In this document: positions 1-13,225 of the stretch, piece after piece
Layout: each line of letters opens with the position of its first letter
Numbering within the stretch: the first letter of the stretch is position 1
From: Polytrichum commune
Lineage: Eukaryota; Streptophyta; Polytrichopsida; Polytrichales; Polytrichaceae
DNA length: 64,000 nucleotides
Reading direction: 5' to 3'
NCBI GenBank assembly: GCA_950295325.1
Contig: OX485808.1
Span: 8,374,501-8,438,500, forward strand
Notes under the pieces: model-generated
The model's database searches: none
Told to the model about the DNA's origin: nothing
Seen by the model: the letters and a program-made list of their open reading frames with translations, nothing else
Position numbers and translations under genes: made by a program

Positions 1-500
1 AGGATACCTTGAGTCGGTAAGCAAATAAGAATGCACCTCATGTTCTTATACTCGGACAACTGGTGTTTTTAGGACTTCACGCACATGCATGATATCATAC
101 AATAATTTTTTTTAAACCCCACCGTTTGTTGTACCATTGGGCATATTGCAACAAATGTTCCAAAAAAATTATCTACGTCACATACAACTGGAAAACCAAT
201 GAGTTGAACCCCTTCCAAACACAATAAAAATCGGCAAGTAGAGTTATGTCACGACAACTTGGTTTTTTAACCAAAGAAATGTACATGCCATCAATTGCGC
301 CAACAACATTTGGCAAACCACATGTAAATTGAAAATAATCAATTACATATTGCAACATGTCTCCTTGCGGTATAGAAATATATGCAGCAAATAAAACATC
401 TATGATGATATCTATACATTTACAAACCATAAAAACACCTACACCTAATCGGTCTACTGTCAAGGTTGCAACCTACTCATACGCCAACTTAAAAAGTACC
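1..500 (-). pseudogene. PIF/Harbinger (HARBI1-like, DDE_4) transposase remnant, cut by the window edge
   Basis: The minus strand encodes recognisable pieces of a PIF/Harbinger transposase. The longest open piece (463-173) contains GLPNVVGAIDG, the hallmark around the first catalytic Asp, followed by KKPS and a WKGFNSLVFQ segment resembling the family's KGFYSINVQ. Upstream, the reading continues as KLAYE and then meets a TGA. Downstream, after a TAG following YVT, a different frame (about positions 35-1) reads YLLTDSRYP, resembling the second catalytic Asp region YLLGDSAYP. The gene is therefore broken by stops and at least one frameshift and runs off the window at position 1. It is a decayed transposon gene, not a host gene. 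The MITEs elsewhere in the window with GGG...CCC ends and TAA flanks could have been moved by this superfamily. Confidence 0.8.
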
Positions 501-505
501 AAACT

Positions 506-1103
506 TATGGGGCCTTCCCACCTGACATTAGCTAGAAGTAGTTTTAGTCTAAAACCGGTATTAGTTATCTAGGGTTCACACTTATTGGTGGTATTTAGTG
601 GCGAGCCTAGGTGGACAACTGACATGGCCACTTTAAAAACGGTTTAAAACCTTCCCGGTCACCGAGCATGTTACTGTTACTAGAAATCTGGCACACTTTA
701 TGGATACTTAAGTATGCAATGGCAGTGACCCCGGATTGGCTGGAGCATGTTTTAGCTATCCTGGGGCCAACTGCCATATTTGCAAAAACTTAGTTTATAA
801 AAGCCTTGCTAAAACGAAGTCAAGTAACCTGTAGTGGTCCTTGCTCTGATTTCTCAGAGGATATCGGTTTAGATAAGTTTGAGCGAAGAAGGTCAGTTAG
901 TTTGTCTCTGTATCTGCCGAGGTGGCTTTTGACAAACGTAAAATACAGACCAGGTGAAGAACACTAGTAAATCCCTAAACCTAAAATAATAGGTCACACA
1001 ACAAAAGTTCCTCCGACCCTGAGAGCAAAAGGGACAACTTAACCTCCGGGGTTTTAGGGCACCCCACCTGGTATTAGCTAAAGCTAGGTAGGAAAGGGGC
1101 ATT
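506..1103. mobile_element. Non-autonomous TIR element, family B copy 1
   Basis: The left end reads GGGGCCTTCCCACCTGACAT followed by TAGCTAG. The right end, read on the opposite strand, gives CCCCTTTCCTACCTAGC and then TTTAGCTA. The two form an imperfect terminal inverted repeat of about 30 bp enclosing roughly 600 bp without coding capacity. A second copy with the same termini lies at 39,272-39,766. I could not settle the target-site duplication, so the superfamily is uncertain. Confidence 0.55.
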
Positions 1104-4100
1104 ATAGCCTTATGTATAGGGAGGGGTTCCATTACTAACATTAAAGCATTAGAAGTAATTCATGATTTCATTTTTGAAACAAAAAATTAGAATGAAACAT
1201 AATTCATTATATATATATATTTTATGTATATTTTGTCTTTAAATGTTGGATCATGAAGTCAAATATTATCTTCAACGACATTGTAATGCATATATTGCCA
1301 AGGCTCCTTCCTCCAATTGCGTCCAGTGTTAGGGCAAGCCCAGTGCCCAGTGGTCCTGGATCCGCATCCGCATCTGCATTTTTTCATTTGCAATGCAGAT
1401 GCATATCTAAGAATAAGGCCCAGTGGTGCCTGTTAACTGCATCTACAGATGAAAATTGATGTAGGAACGGACGCCCTCCCTGCATAATGTCAACTTATGC
1501 AAGGAGTCTATTATTTGAATAAGTTAATCATCATTAATTGAACTTGTCAGATAAGACAAACCAACTGCCGAATTTTGCTTGCCTCGCTTCCGGTACAGGG
1601 GTAGTTTTGGGTAAAGTTATTATATGTCTTGCTACTTATTACGAAGTAACTGATTTTCTCAAAGAACTTATTTACGAATTAGTTGATTTTTGAATTAACT
1701 TATTTTCTGAAATTAAATTATTCTCAAATTAACTAAAATTTTAATTAATTAAATTTCTCGAATTAATTGATTCTCGAATTAACTCCTGATTTTCTGAAAA
1801 AAAAACTTTGGTTGTAAGATGTCTAGTTCATATGTGTGTGTGTGTGTGTGTGTGAAATGTACCTCTCAAGTGAGTTATTCTCATAGGTAGAGTTGATTCG
1901 GGTTGTGAAGGGACAATTTAGGCAATTACTACAAGAAGATAATGAAGCACAATTAATCATTGTCATGTCACTATAAAAAATGTTTTCATATAATCTAAAT
2001 CCTTATATTCTTTTTCAAACTATATTTTAGGCTAAAATGTAAACCCATTTAATTAACCATTGTTGATGGACTTAAATAATAAAATATTATTGAGACCACT
2101 TTTCTATTCCTTATTACTATGCTTCTCCACATGTATTGAGTAGTCTTGCCTCATGTGCATGCCGGCCAACCTCGCAGCCAGGACGCATGTCATCCCCACC
2201 CTAAAATGTGTGGTGGGCCCACCATGGATGTGGGCTCGGCCAAGAAGTTGCCTTATACTCATGTGCCAGGGCCTATAGAAGCTCTTGGCCTTGGTTGTAT
2301 GCCCTTATGCCAATTTTTGCCAAAATTAGGTCAATCGTTGTTACAAGGGCTTCGCGATTTAATTATTAAATTTTGTTAGAACTAAGGGCAAGAGGGTTTG
2401 AGCCCTCCACTCCTTCATCCAATTTTTTTATTCCTCCTCTCTCTAACCACTAACCCATCTCATTATTTTCGTACCTACCTACTCACATTATTCCCATGTA
2501 CAATATGCTCTTAACTTCTTTTATGTTGATTTATTTTTTAAGCTTTCAACTCCTTCTTGTTTTGTTTTGTTTTGTTTTGTTTTTTTTTAATTTTATTTGG
2601 CAAGTGTTAACTCATGGATCAAACTACATATTCAATTAGTGGTTGTAATTAGTGGTTGTAATTAAATGTTTCAACCGTTCTTGGTTACCATATAAAAATA
2701 AAAATAAATTTATTCTCAAATAATACATGACTGACAAGAAAAATAATAAACTTTTAAGAACTAATAGGAAATAACATTTCAGATGATTTCATTAAATGAA
2801 TAAAAAGCATGACAACAAGGCAAGTGTGCACAATCACATTCTTGCAAGTGCTACAAAATTATGGGAAATCAAATAAAAATCAATTCATTTACACCTATTT
2901 CATGTCAAGCAACTATTGTTACACCATCAATGATCACATGATGAATTGTTATAATACAAAAAAAGAAAAATTGAACCCAAGAGAAGATTGAAAATTTTCT
3001 AGAACATGTTGTTCGTAATTAAAATTGTTATTTTTGCATCATTCCAAAAATCCACAAATTTCTTGAAAAACATGGCTAAAACATTTGTTGGTCTTCTAGT
3101 TAAATTCTACTTACTCGTCTACTACATATGTCTCATTGTTATTGTTTTTTTCTATGATGCTAGATTTAATTTATAGTTTGTATTGTTATAAACTTTTGGT
3201 TAATAATTCATGCAACATTGTTGCTTCACAAAGAATGTCATTTGCCTTCTCATTTTCTCTTAGTAAAAAATAAAATTATTTCTACATTCATTATTTCATC
3301 TGCAATTAGAACATCTTTCCTCGCTAGAATTATTATTTTCACTTGAGCAAGTCTAGCTTCTTCTCCCAATAATTCACTGCCTTCCCATGTTTCACACTTG
3401 CTAAACCTTATAGTTAATTTATCGTTTGCTTCAAAAATCCATCAATCTTCAAATTCTGCAATATCGTGCAAGTTGCTATAATATCAAATATGTTCCTCAA
3501 AGGTACTTCTGATCACTTCATTATCGGCTTCCATCTATCCTTCAAAATCCTAAATGCCCTTTCCACTCATTATGGTCGAAGACTAAATAAACAAACTAAA
3601 AATAATACACAAAAATAATATTCATTTTTTAATGACAAAAATCCTTTCAAATGGTAAGTCACATACATTATAAATTCAATGCTAAGGAGGATTTTGTAAT
3701 ATCTTTTACCTCCAAGTTCATTACATGTTTTATTGACATTCATTTATATGCTTTCGATTTCACTTCGGAAATGAAATCCTAGTCAATTGCTTATTTACTA
3801 AGGGGAAATAAACATATATATATATATAATATAATATAATATAATTGGACCTTTAAAGTGAAATGCACTCAATATGGGATTTGTGGAGAAACAACCTTCA
3901 AGAACACAAGGGATTTATTATTATTATTTTATTTTATTTTATTTTGAAAATATTTTTTGGAATCAGGCAGGGCGGGTGGCAATTGTTAGTTGAGATCAAT
4001 AAATAAATCAAATTTGGCGGGACTACCTAGGTGGTGCTACATCATGGGCCTTGGCCCTAACACCCCCTTCCCCCCTTGGCTTGGTTGGCTAGGGCCCGCT

Positions 4101-7100
4101 CAAATGGCATGAGCTCTAACCCCAACCAAATAAGCTTGGTACGTACTTATTTCAATTTGTGACCTATTATGGGTTGTTACAATTGGAGGTATAGTGGGCA
4201 CAAAGCATATGTTGCATGGTTTCCAAAAAAATATGAATAAAGTGAAGGCATAACATGACCTATGTGCACAAAAAACAAGTCCAACCTGTAGCACACCGTA
4301 GTACAAAGAAGTGAGTGACGGCTCAAACATAGGTAAGCCCATGCATTTGTCAATTTTACACTTCAGTCAATTATAAATGAGGAATTCGAAGCATGTAACT
4401 TGTGGTCCCACGTTGTCACAATCATGAGGTGCTAGGCAATGTCACAATGGGTTATTTTTGTAGTACTTTATATCATGCAAAAGGTGGGGCTTGACCAAGA
4501 TGGGTAGTTCAAACAAATATCCCTTTTGTGAACAGTATGTGCCCACGGTGGGTCAATGATGGAAACTTTCACGCATAAGTCTTGAATTTGATTGAAATAC
4601 AATTCGGATGTCATGAGCTGCTGTATGACATCCAAATCCACTTTGAATTGCTATTCCAACGAAATAACAACATAGAAATTGGATGACTCTAAGTTCCCAA
4701 ACTCACCAAAGTGCCCAAAACATGTTTGGTTACCTTTGATTATGTACACATGAGAGAGAAGAGAAAACTTGCCGCACACGAATAGATAGCTCGCATGATT
4801 GAAATGTTGGCCTCATAGTAGACACTCTAACATGTTGGCAAACATCACAAACATTCATATAACTTTTAGGGAAGTCTACCATATTTGGCCACCCAAAACT
4901 AAATTGAACCATTTTAACCGTCTAGGGTATTCCAACATGACTACTTTGACAATGCTTCAAGATATGATCTCAAAATATTGTTGTGTGAAAGCCGTGCATT
5001 GAATAGACTCAACAACTGAACCAAAATAACTTTTCAATGAAATTCTAAATCCTCAAAGATCAAAGTGTAGATAAAACTACTACCTTCAATGATTTTATCC
5101 TAAAAAAGGGATCATTGGCAAAGTTGAGCATCGTCTTTCTTTCTTTCTTTCTTTCTTGTGCAAACATAGTGGATGCACGCTTCCCAATGTTTGAAACCAC
5201 TAACTAGAATCTATGATTTTGCACCTTCTTGTCAAGAATACCGACAAACTTTGGTGCAACGATTTTAATCCGGCTATGTGCCACTCATTATCGATTATGA
5301 AAGTTGAATACATAATATACCTACTATGATTATTCCATGATTTGTGGATGAAATAGCCAAAAATATACCTAAAGTAAATAAAATTAGATGAGATGGTCAA
5401 CTTTTGGATGAAAATTTGTATAAATCATCTATGTTTGGGTTTTGTCACTCTAATAATTGTAGCTAATGTTCCTTTCTTCAAAACTTTAAATAAAATTTAC
5501 TTTTTTGCATACCATTATTTACATTCATAACAATGTTTTATCTGTGTTTTATGGGACTGACAATAATCCATGGAATATTTCCCACGTTTAGTCTGGGCTT
5601 ATTTCCCTTAATATACTTTGTTGTGTCCATGGGATGTTATTCTAATTTAGTTCGTGAGCATAACACACGAGTCTTTGCCCCTAAATAACACCATCACATT
5701 TGTATAGTGTGAACTGCCATTATCGATTCTAGGTAATCACTATTAATTTTTTTGGTGCAAGCGTATGCTTATAACTTTCAAAAACAATGGATCATGCATT
5801 AATGTTATTGGGATTTTAGGTTCAAATACACGATTTTAGTGCCCTTGGATACAAATACATATTATTATTATTATTTGGATCATCAATGTCATACATATTG
5901 AGTATGGTTTTATCTTATCATTGACATAAGATAATGTACTGAATAAAACAACAAACTTCCATAGTTATTTAGGAATGATTATCAAGACTTTGCGAGGTTC
6001 ACAAAAATTATGTTTGAGATAGCTATCTCTTACTAAGTTACTTTCCTAACACCTATATCTAAGTGGTATGTGGTTTGGTGTGGTTCCTAGAACAAATGCC
6101 ATATAGACATGCGTTTAGAAGAAATTGAATTGTGTGCTCATAATATGATGACCATTCTAAGCTCAATGGTTGACATATTTGGGGGAGGGGGGGGGGACCT
6201 ATATGACCATGTAATGAGCATGAGAATGTTCACTTTGATAGTGAATACGATATTTAAAAAAGCTCTGGAAATCATGACGAAAGTGCGAACAAATGATAGG
6301 TTATTTTAAAAACATGGGGGCAACAAATTATAAATGGACTTAAGAGTAATATAGGGTATCAAAAATGGCACTGGACATCTTTAAAGTACTATAGGGTATG
6401 GAATAATAGGTAATTTGGAATTATAAGTAATGCAAGCCATTTTTCTATTAACCCAAAGTAGAAAATTACATACTGATAGCATGTGAAAAAAAGAAGAGAA
6501 TTGAAAGTAATACCCCCCTATAAAATAGTGGTTGTTCGCACCTATATCCTTAACTTTTTAACACACTGCCCCTCCCCCCCCCCTGAGATCTTGTACTATT
6601 CATATGTTTTATATCCTAGAAGAAGTGGGTTACTGGGGGGAAAATAGGCATGTAACCCTTTAATTGCCTTGGGTCCATTCCAATGGACTTGGATTTTTCC
6701 ATACCACCCTTGTTGTCGAGGGCATTTGAGCCCACTGTCATCAACATTTTTTTAAATCGGACCCTTACATGTAGAAGCCAATTGCTTAATGAAAGAATGG
6801 GAACATAAAAATCATTATTCTGACATTTTAAGAAAATCCAATGGTCGCAAAGTTGAAGTTGTAAAGTTGGTGCATCTAGTCAAATTATTGGTTTTTCTTA
6901 AATTTGGATATGGACCTTGGATTAAAATATACACATGTGTATAAAATTGGAAAACATAGATGTGTGAAATACATTTGAATTTCTGAATTTGATGTTCATA
7001 TGCCTCTTCTAGAGGTGGTCAACGTTTATCGATTGGATGATGGGTGTCTCTCGTATTGAACTTAAATGGTCGGTGGATGTTTGCTTTGGGGTGTTACCCA

Positions 7101-7170
7101 AACTCCTAAGGATAGTTAGTTCTTACAAGGGGCGGCGCTCACGGGCAAGAGAACTTGCATGCTCGCTTAA
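1104..7170. other. Gene-free AT-rich interval with microsatellites
   Basis: I find no open frame with recognisable family signatures or plausible exon structure on either strand. Visible low-complexity tracts are a TG dinucleotide run at 1,833-1,854, TTTTG repeats near 2,555-2,580, a TTTC run at 5,134-5,156, an AT-rich TATATA tract near 3,813-3,845 and homopolymer G/C tracts near 6,181 and 6,570. The rest looks like ordinary plant intergenic DNA. Confidence 0.6.
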
Positions 7171-7530
7171 GGGCCAGTTCACATTATGCCCAAGTCGAGA
7201 GGATAAACGTCACTTTCCTGGACCAAACTATGTCGAGAGGAGAAGCCTTTGGGCTGAAATAATATATTAAAATAATCCAATGTTAGATTTTGAATATTTT
7301 AATGAAAAAAAAGTTCGGCCTCGACCCAATCTTTGCTCGAGAGGCCGAACTCTTGGCGCCATAACTTCCTAAAAGTGTTGCCACCTAGGCTCTTTTGGAG
7401 GCGACGTCCTTTGGACTTTGGCCTCTAGTGTGAAGGCTGAGAGGACGGACTTTAGACATTTATGCATTTTCATTGGTCCAAACGCTTCTCCTCTCGAAGT
7501 TTGGCCATAGTGTGAACCAAAGCTAGGTCT
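7171..7530. mobile_element. PIF/Harbinger-like MITE, family A copy 1
   Basis: The element starts GGGCCAGTTCACATTATG just after TTAA (TAA at 7,168-7,170). The other end, reverse-complemented, contains GGTTCACACTATGGCC and is followed by TAA at 7,531-7,533. Both ends continue inward into a TCGAGAGGA motif. The 3-bp TAA flanks and GGG-type ends fit PIF/Harbinger (Tourist-like) MITEs. The right terminus carries a few extra bases compared with the left. There is no coding capacity. Confidence 0.65.
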
Positions 7531-7533
7531 TAA

Positions 7534-8650
7534 TGATCATCTACGAGGATTATATTCAAACTCAAAGCATCATTCTCCTTCATGTCAAATCTAAATCTAA
7601 GAGGACTTGTGTCTATCTCTTCTTGAAGTATATAGGAATCATCATGCCAAGTGGGATGCTATATGATGATGTGAGGTGGCAGTCTAGAACCTTCTCCTGG
7701 CAAGTGATGACCCCTCGAGCCACCGGGGCCGATAAAGGGTGAAGACCCATCTATATGGCTAGGCATTCGTGGTGTCTACACAAACTCATCCACTGCAAAG
7801 GTGAAAACACAATGAACTATATTATAACATTTAAATGACTATTTAAAGACAATTTGACTTCAAAAATAACACCAAAGGCCCCAAATTAGTCAAGTGCAAG
7901 GCAATTGGAATAAATTGACCCTCAATCTTATAGGGGACTCGTTTTTTCTAGATTCCCTTCATCCAAAATGGATGAGTTTACATGGACGCCATGATACCCA
8001 ACCCATCTACCTTATGTTGTACATCCATGCCCCTATATCCCACCAAGACCGTGGCTATATAAGGAGGGGAGTAAAATTTGGGCCCGTTAACAAAACCTTT
8101 AGTTTTTTGGGCATAGAATCCTTTTCGGGGGATGAATGTAGGAAGGGAACACCATTGGGAACTATGTTCTTGTTTGAACGCTCCTAGAACCTGATCTCCT
8201 GTTGTAAGTAACTTCTAAGGGCGACGTTTGTGTATGAGCCGGGAAGTGTGTTGATGACTACTAGATGTTGGGTGTTAATCTTGGTGGTGCACGGGACGCA
8301 TGTTCGAATCCCCACCCCAACATCCTGATGTGCTCACATATTTTAGTGAAGTGTGGCTCTCGCACTTAGTCCAAGTAAAACTTAGTTCCAAGCTCATTTG
8401 GGAACCCTTGCGCAAACTCAAAAAGAGCGTCCATCACTCTTAGGGCCGGTTTACACCATGAATCATGAAATCGTGCCATGGCCATGTAAGAGCGTTCATT
8501 GGTTGTTAAAGTTGTCCTGACACCACTTCGGTTTACTCAAAGAAAAAAAATGGCAGAATGACCATGGAGGTCAAGGTCCCCAAAAGACCTATTTTAAGGC
8601 ACATTTAACAAGAAATAAAGACAAATGGAGCCCAAAGAGAAGACAAGAGA
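7534..8650. other. Intergenic interval upstream of the flavin gene; possible LTR-like or repeat remnants
   Basis: A TATA-like CTATATAAGG occurs near 8,054 and a tRNA B-box-like GTTCGAATCC near 8,302. A lone family A terminus, GGGCCGGTTTACACCATG, starts at 8,443. A 97-codon open frame at 7,894-8,187 shows no family motif. I cannot assign an element. The last part (about 8,450-8,790) should contain the promoter and 5' leader of the downstream gene. Confidence 0.4.
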
Positions 8651-8788
8651 ATGGTCAAACTTGAATTTAAAGGCGAAAGAAGCTGCCCGCTCTGTATGCG
8701 GCCCGGTTGCCCAAACAACAGCCCCCCTTGGCAAATACAATGCCTCGAGGACGTCGCAGCTTTCACATTTGCAACGTCGGAGCTGGTC

Positions 8789-9281
8789 ATGGCGGGCTCG
8801 GAGACCGAGGGCGGGGCCACGGAGCAGCCGCAGCAGCCGCAGCAGCTCTCGCACGTTATCTTCGACCTCGACGGCACGCTGATCGACTCAGGTGTGCACT
8901 ATTTCCGGATTTGCAACTTCTCACGAAGAGTGTCATGAATAACAGAGTCGCGTGTAAAGCATCTAGAGCTGAGAAGCGATGGAGTGGTGGTGTGTGCACC
9001 TGGCTTATCAGGGAGGTGCATGAAGTGTGTTTTGTTTCCTACGAGCAGGTGATCTTTTGCAGTGGTAGCGTGTAGTGTATCGATTACCGTGGATTTCTCA
9101 TTTTACTTTGGAGAACCCTCATGCGGGCGGTGTTCTGGCTTATGCTTGGAGGCTTCTATGTTTGATGGACCGTGCCTTTGTGGCGTGCTATCTGGTTGCC
9201 GCGACCGGAATTCGGTCGCTCAGTTTGTTTTCTTCTGACGTTCTGCTACAGTGACGAGAAAATTGGACAATTCGCGGGTGC

Positions 9282-9320
<39 letters not shown>

Positions 9321-12300
9321 TATCACATGCGCTGTTACACTCTTTCTTCTCTGTAGTGTGGCTTTGTTTTTTCGAAATTTTGTCACTAACTTACCTTCAT
9401 TTAATGTGCTACACATTATCGTAGAACACCACATTATTCTACAAAAAAAGAGAAATTAATGTAAGTGTGCAACGCATTACATTTCACAATTTAACCTCGG
9501 CTTAAATCTTCAAGCACACATCTAACTGCAAAAGAATCTGAAACGCTCTGTTCACGTCAAGGAGCGGCGGCATCGAGGCGTGACTAGCCGTCTTGGGATT
9601 TGTTGAGATTTTGTTCACTTTGGGACAAGTGGTGACTGTGTGCGAGGAGTGGTGGCAAGAGAATGCTTGCGGAAGCCCGTGCAATGATGTATGCGGACAA
9701 CACTGTTTGTCACAAAGGGAAAAAAAACTTCAATTGCAGTGCGCCACCCTAATTTGATGGCACATTATTCAAGTATGCACGCTAGATAGAAGAAAGAGTG
9801 TAGTTTACAGTAATGTATTGCATTTACCGATAGGTGTGTACAATTTACGTATTTGCAGATTTCACTGAAAACTTAAACACCAGAAATTGTGAATCAAAAA
9901 ATTATACCAATACCTCATCCTGCGAAAGTGTGAGGTGTGCGAGGTAACGGAGAATCAGGGATTTTTTTTTTGGCAAGGAAGTAGAGGTTTATTATGCTTC
10001 TACTCTGCTTCTGCTATCGTCGGGTACATGTTCTGAGGTGCGGCACGGGTTTCTTTTCTTAGCTCGAGTGTTGAATTCTGAGCAAATTGATTGCATCGAT
10101 ACTTTCGTGACAATTTGAAAATAATGTATGAGCATAGAGATAGAATTTCATAAGATGATAGCGTATTCCTGATATCCTTTTCGTCAGTTGAAAGGTTCTC
10201 CATGTTGGCTGGGAAAAGTAAGTTAACAGATTGGCTGTGCAGAGTCGCTGGTGGAGGAAGTCCTAGAAATACAAGTGACGAAATATGGAAAGGAGTGGGA
10301 TGGAAGAGGTTCTCAACGGCGCCTGGGCAAAAGGCCTCTGGAGGCTGCTGCTTGTTTAATTGAGGACTATGATCTGCCATGTACACCTGTTGAGTTCAAC
10401 GCTGAAAGTTTAGCCTTGCTTGGAAACAGGTGTGATAGGAGCCTCTCGTGCTACATTTTTTTTTTGGGAACAAAAGATAAGAATTAAATTCCAGGTTTTC
10501 TTCGTAAGTCCGTGAGTTAGGTTGATGGGTCAGCAAGTATGGTGAATATGTAAATATGAACTGCTGAGAAAATCGTAGAGTAGGTTGTGGTGGAGCATTC
10601 CTCATAATTTAACTTCAAGGAGGTCTTTGACACATTATTATATAGAATATAACTTAACTTCCTAGTGAGACAAGGTGAAAAGTCTTCCGGAAGTACTTAT
10701 TATCTTGTTGGAATGGAGTTGTAGGTGGGAAAGGGCAAGGGCGTTGCCAGGTGCTGTAAGGCTTGTAGACCACTTCCACTCCCATGGTGTGCCTTTGGCC
10801 CTAGCTTCAAGTTCTCCTATGCAAAGTATAAAAACGAAGCTCAGTTTTCAAGCAGGTATTGTCCCACGGTGCTATTAGGCATCTTGATTAGCTTATACGA
10901 ATTGCTGTAAGAGCAGTAATCTGTTTAATAATGTTTGGGCAGATTTGATCGTAAACTTGACAGGAAAGTTCATATATTGTAGGCTTGTCTTGCTTCAGGT
11001 TGGAAAGATTTCTTTTCAGTTGTGGTGGCAGGAGATCAGGTCAAGAATGGGAAGCCTGCACCTGACATGTGAGATTTTTTGTTTTTTTGGTTATGAACCA
11101 GTGGGATGCTGCTGCCAGTAATTTCTGTTCTCCTGATAGCATTTTTTTAATGTGCTCAACCTTGCGATTATTTGATAGCTTGGAGATATTGTTAGACATG
11201 TTTCAAAGCTGCTAAACTTGTGTTTGTTTATTCTTCAGATTCTTAGAAGCAGCAAGGCAGCTGAATGCAGATCCAGCCAAGTGTCTAGTTATTGAAGATG
11301 CTCCGTAAGCTCAAAACTATGACTTGCTTATAGTTCTAAGCAAGGGAAGTGAATTTGGTGTTGTCTGTGTTTCTTGTAAAGAGAGAGCAGTAGGCTTGTG
11401 CGTGAATGACTACGGGGATACCTCTTGGGGCTAGACTCTCCAAGTTGAGCTCTAGTTTTGGAGTTCTATGCCACAAAGTAGGTCGTCTTCCTGCTATTGG
11501 AATACTGCAATTAAATAATTGTTACTGATATCTATAGTGAGGACCCTCCATGCATCCTGTGTTTATCTTCTCCCAGCTAATCTGTCTATCATCATTGGGA
11601 GCCTTTTCACATAGTCTGCTACTTGTGAGTTTCTTAATTACCCAACCGAAACCTCATTGATGTCTGGGTCGGTCAGGGCTGGTGTGATAGCAGGCAAGGC
11701 TGCAGGAATGCAAGTAGTAGCTGTGCCCTCATTACCTTTGAAGAGAGACCAACCTTTGTATGCTTCGGCTGATGTCATACTAAGCTCACTGTTGGACCTT
11801 GAACCTGAAAATTGGGGATTTCCTCCTTTTCAAGATCGTAAGTTTGTAAGCTGCACTCATTACTAGCAGATCCTATTTTATGCCAGTTTTGAACACACAC
11901 ACACAGAGTTTTTGGAGCTTTGGGTATGATATTCTTCTCTCATTTAAAGTAACATACTCTTGTATCGTTAAATCCCAGGTATTGGTGGTGCACTGCCAAT
12001 AGAGCCATGGTATATGGGTGGACCAGTCATCAAGGGCTTTGGTCGTGGATCTAAGATTCTTGGAATCCCCACTGGTATGTACTTTCCGAAGTAGCACCTG
12101 TTGTGCATGCCTTGTAAGTGCCTTATGGATAGATATGAGCTGATTACATATGAAGAGTGTTCTCCTATTAAATCAACATGAGAATAAAGTCATAAAGCTG
12201 ACAGATTGATAATTTCTTGAATAGTCAAGAAAGAAGGAACAAACAATTGATATTCTGGCATCCCCAGGACAGGTATGCAGACAAGCATCAATGTAGAAAG

Positions 12301-13225
12301 ATTGAATACGCAAGGATAAATGTAGAGCACTGAAAGCATCTTCAAGTGGTCACAGGAACCTCTTGCGGTAAAATATCTCCATTCATACATTTTAAAGGAG
12401 TAAATGCTCATATCCTTCCATAGATATTATCAGAGCAAATGTCAAGCAAAGTTCTTGATCCTTATCGTCAATTAATTCAACCTCAATTCAACCTCAATGT
12501 GTCAACTCTTGTCATTAGGTCTGTAACCCTCTAACTTTGAGGCTGACGTTGTGTTTGTTCCCATTGCTATGTGCAGCTAATCTTCCAACTAGTGCTATTT
12601 CCAAAGAATTGCAAGAACATGTTTGCGGAATCTACATAGGGTGGGCTGGCCTTTCTAACAGAGGCGTTTACAAGATGGTGATGAGTGTAGGATATAATCC
12701 TTTTTTTGGCAACTGTGAAAAGACCGTGGTGAGTTTTTGAAGGCAACTGAAATGTCTTACTGCATTCCGGAAACAAATATTTATTTGCACAAATATCCCC
12801 ATATCATGACAGTGCATTCTGCAAAGAAATTCTCTGAAGAAACTTGCTTGCTTTGTCACATTCAGGAGCCATGGATATTACATAAATTTTCAGAGGACTT
12901 TTACGGGGAAGAGTTGCGCCTTATTGTTGTTGGGTATATTCGGCCTGAGGTAAATCTCCCTCATATGGTCTTTCAACATGTCTGTCCTTTTCCAAGTTCA
13001 CATACTAAATTGCAAATTGTCTCCAGATAAGTAGAGCTGTAACTGACGAATGTTACCTGCCTTCAGGCAAATTTTACAACCTTGGAGGCTTTGGTGGAGA
13101 TGATACATGAAGATGGGCGGATTGCAGGGGCAGCTCTTGATATGAAGCCATTCTCAGATTACGCTGAAGATGGCTATTTGACCACTCCTTTGCCCAGTTC
13201 AAGTACTGGAAAGTTCTCTATTTAA
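8789..13225 (+). CDS. FMN/FHY: Bifunctional FMN phosphatase / riboflavin kinase (plant FMN/FHY type), 402 aa, 10 exons
   Basis: The N-terminal HAD domain hydrolyses FMN to riboflavin; the C-terminal kinase phosphorylates riboflavin to FMN with ATP. Exons: 8789-8891, 10243-10429, 10725-10855, 10999-11068, 11239-11304, 11677-11837, 11979-12074, 12577-12728, 12866-12949, 13067-13225. They join in frame to 402 codons plus TAA, close to the ~380 aa of the Arabidopsis protein. HAD motif I is FDLDGTLIDS (nucleophile D26); motif II lies in LALASSS, motif III is GKPAPD and motif IV is LVIEDAP. The kinase part begins with GGPVIKGFGRGSKILGIP and the PTAN motif (270-273), then GWAGL, EDFYGEELRL and GYIRPE. 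I chose the ATG at 8,789 because the alanine- and glutamine-rich leader directly precedes the HAD motif. An in-frame ATG at 8,651 would add 46 residues. Intron 1 holds a GA run at 9,291-9,318. The gene converges with the vasohibin gene. Confidence 0.95.
9291..9318. repeat. GA dinucleotide microsatellite in intron 1
   Basis: Fourteen uninterrupted GA units lie inside the first intron of the flavin gene. They are likely polymorphic; no function is evident. Confidence 0.95.

Noticed and set aside
8266-8322. tRNA-like segment: TGTTGGG and CCCAACA ends with a B-box-like GTTCGAATCC
   Set aside because: It is only 57 nt long, lacks a credible A box, D arm and anticodon arm, and cannot fold as a full cloverleaf. 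At most it is a fragment of a tRNA-derived repeat.
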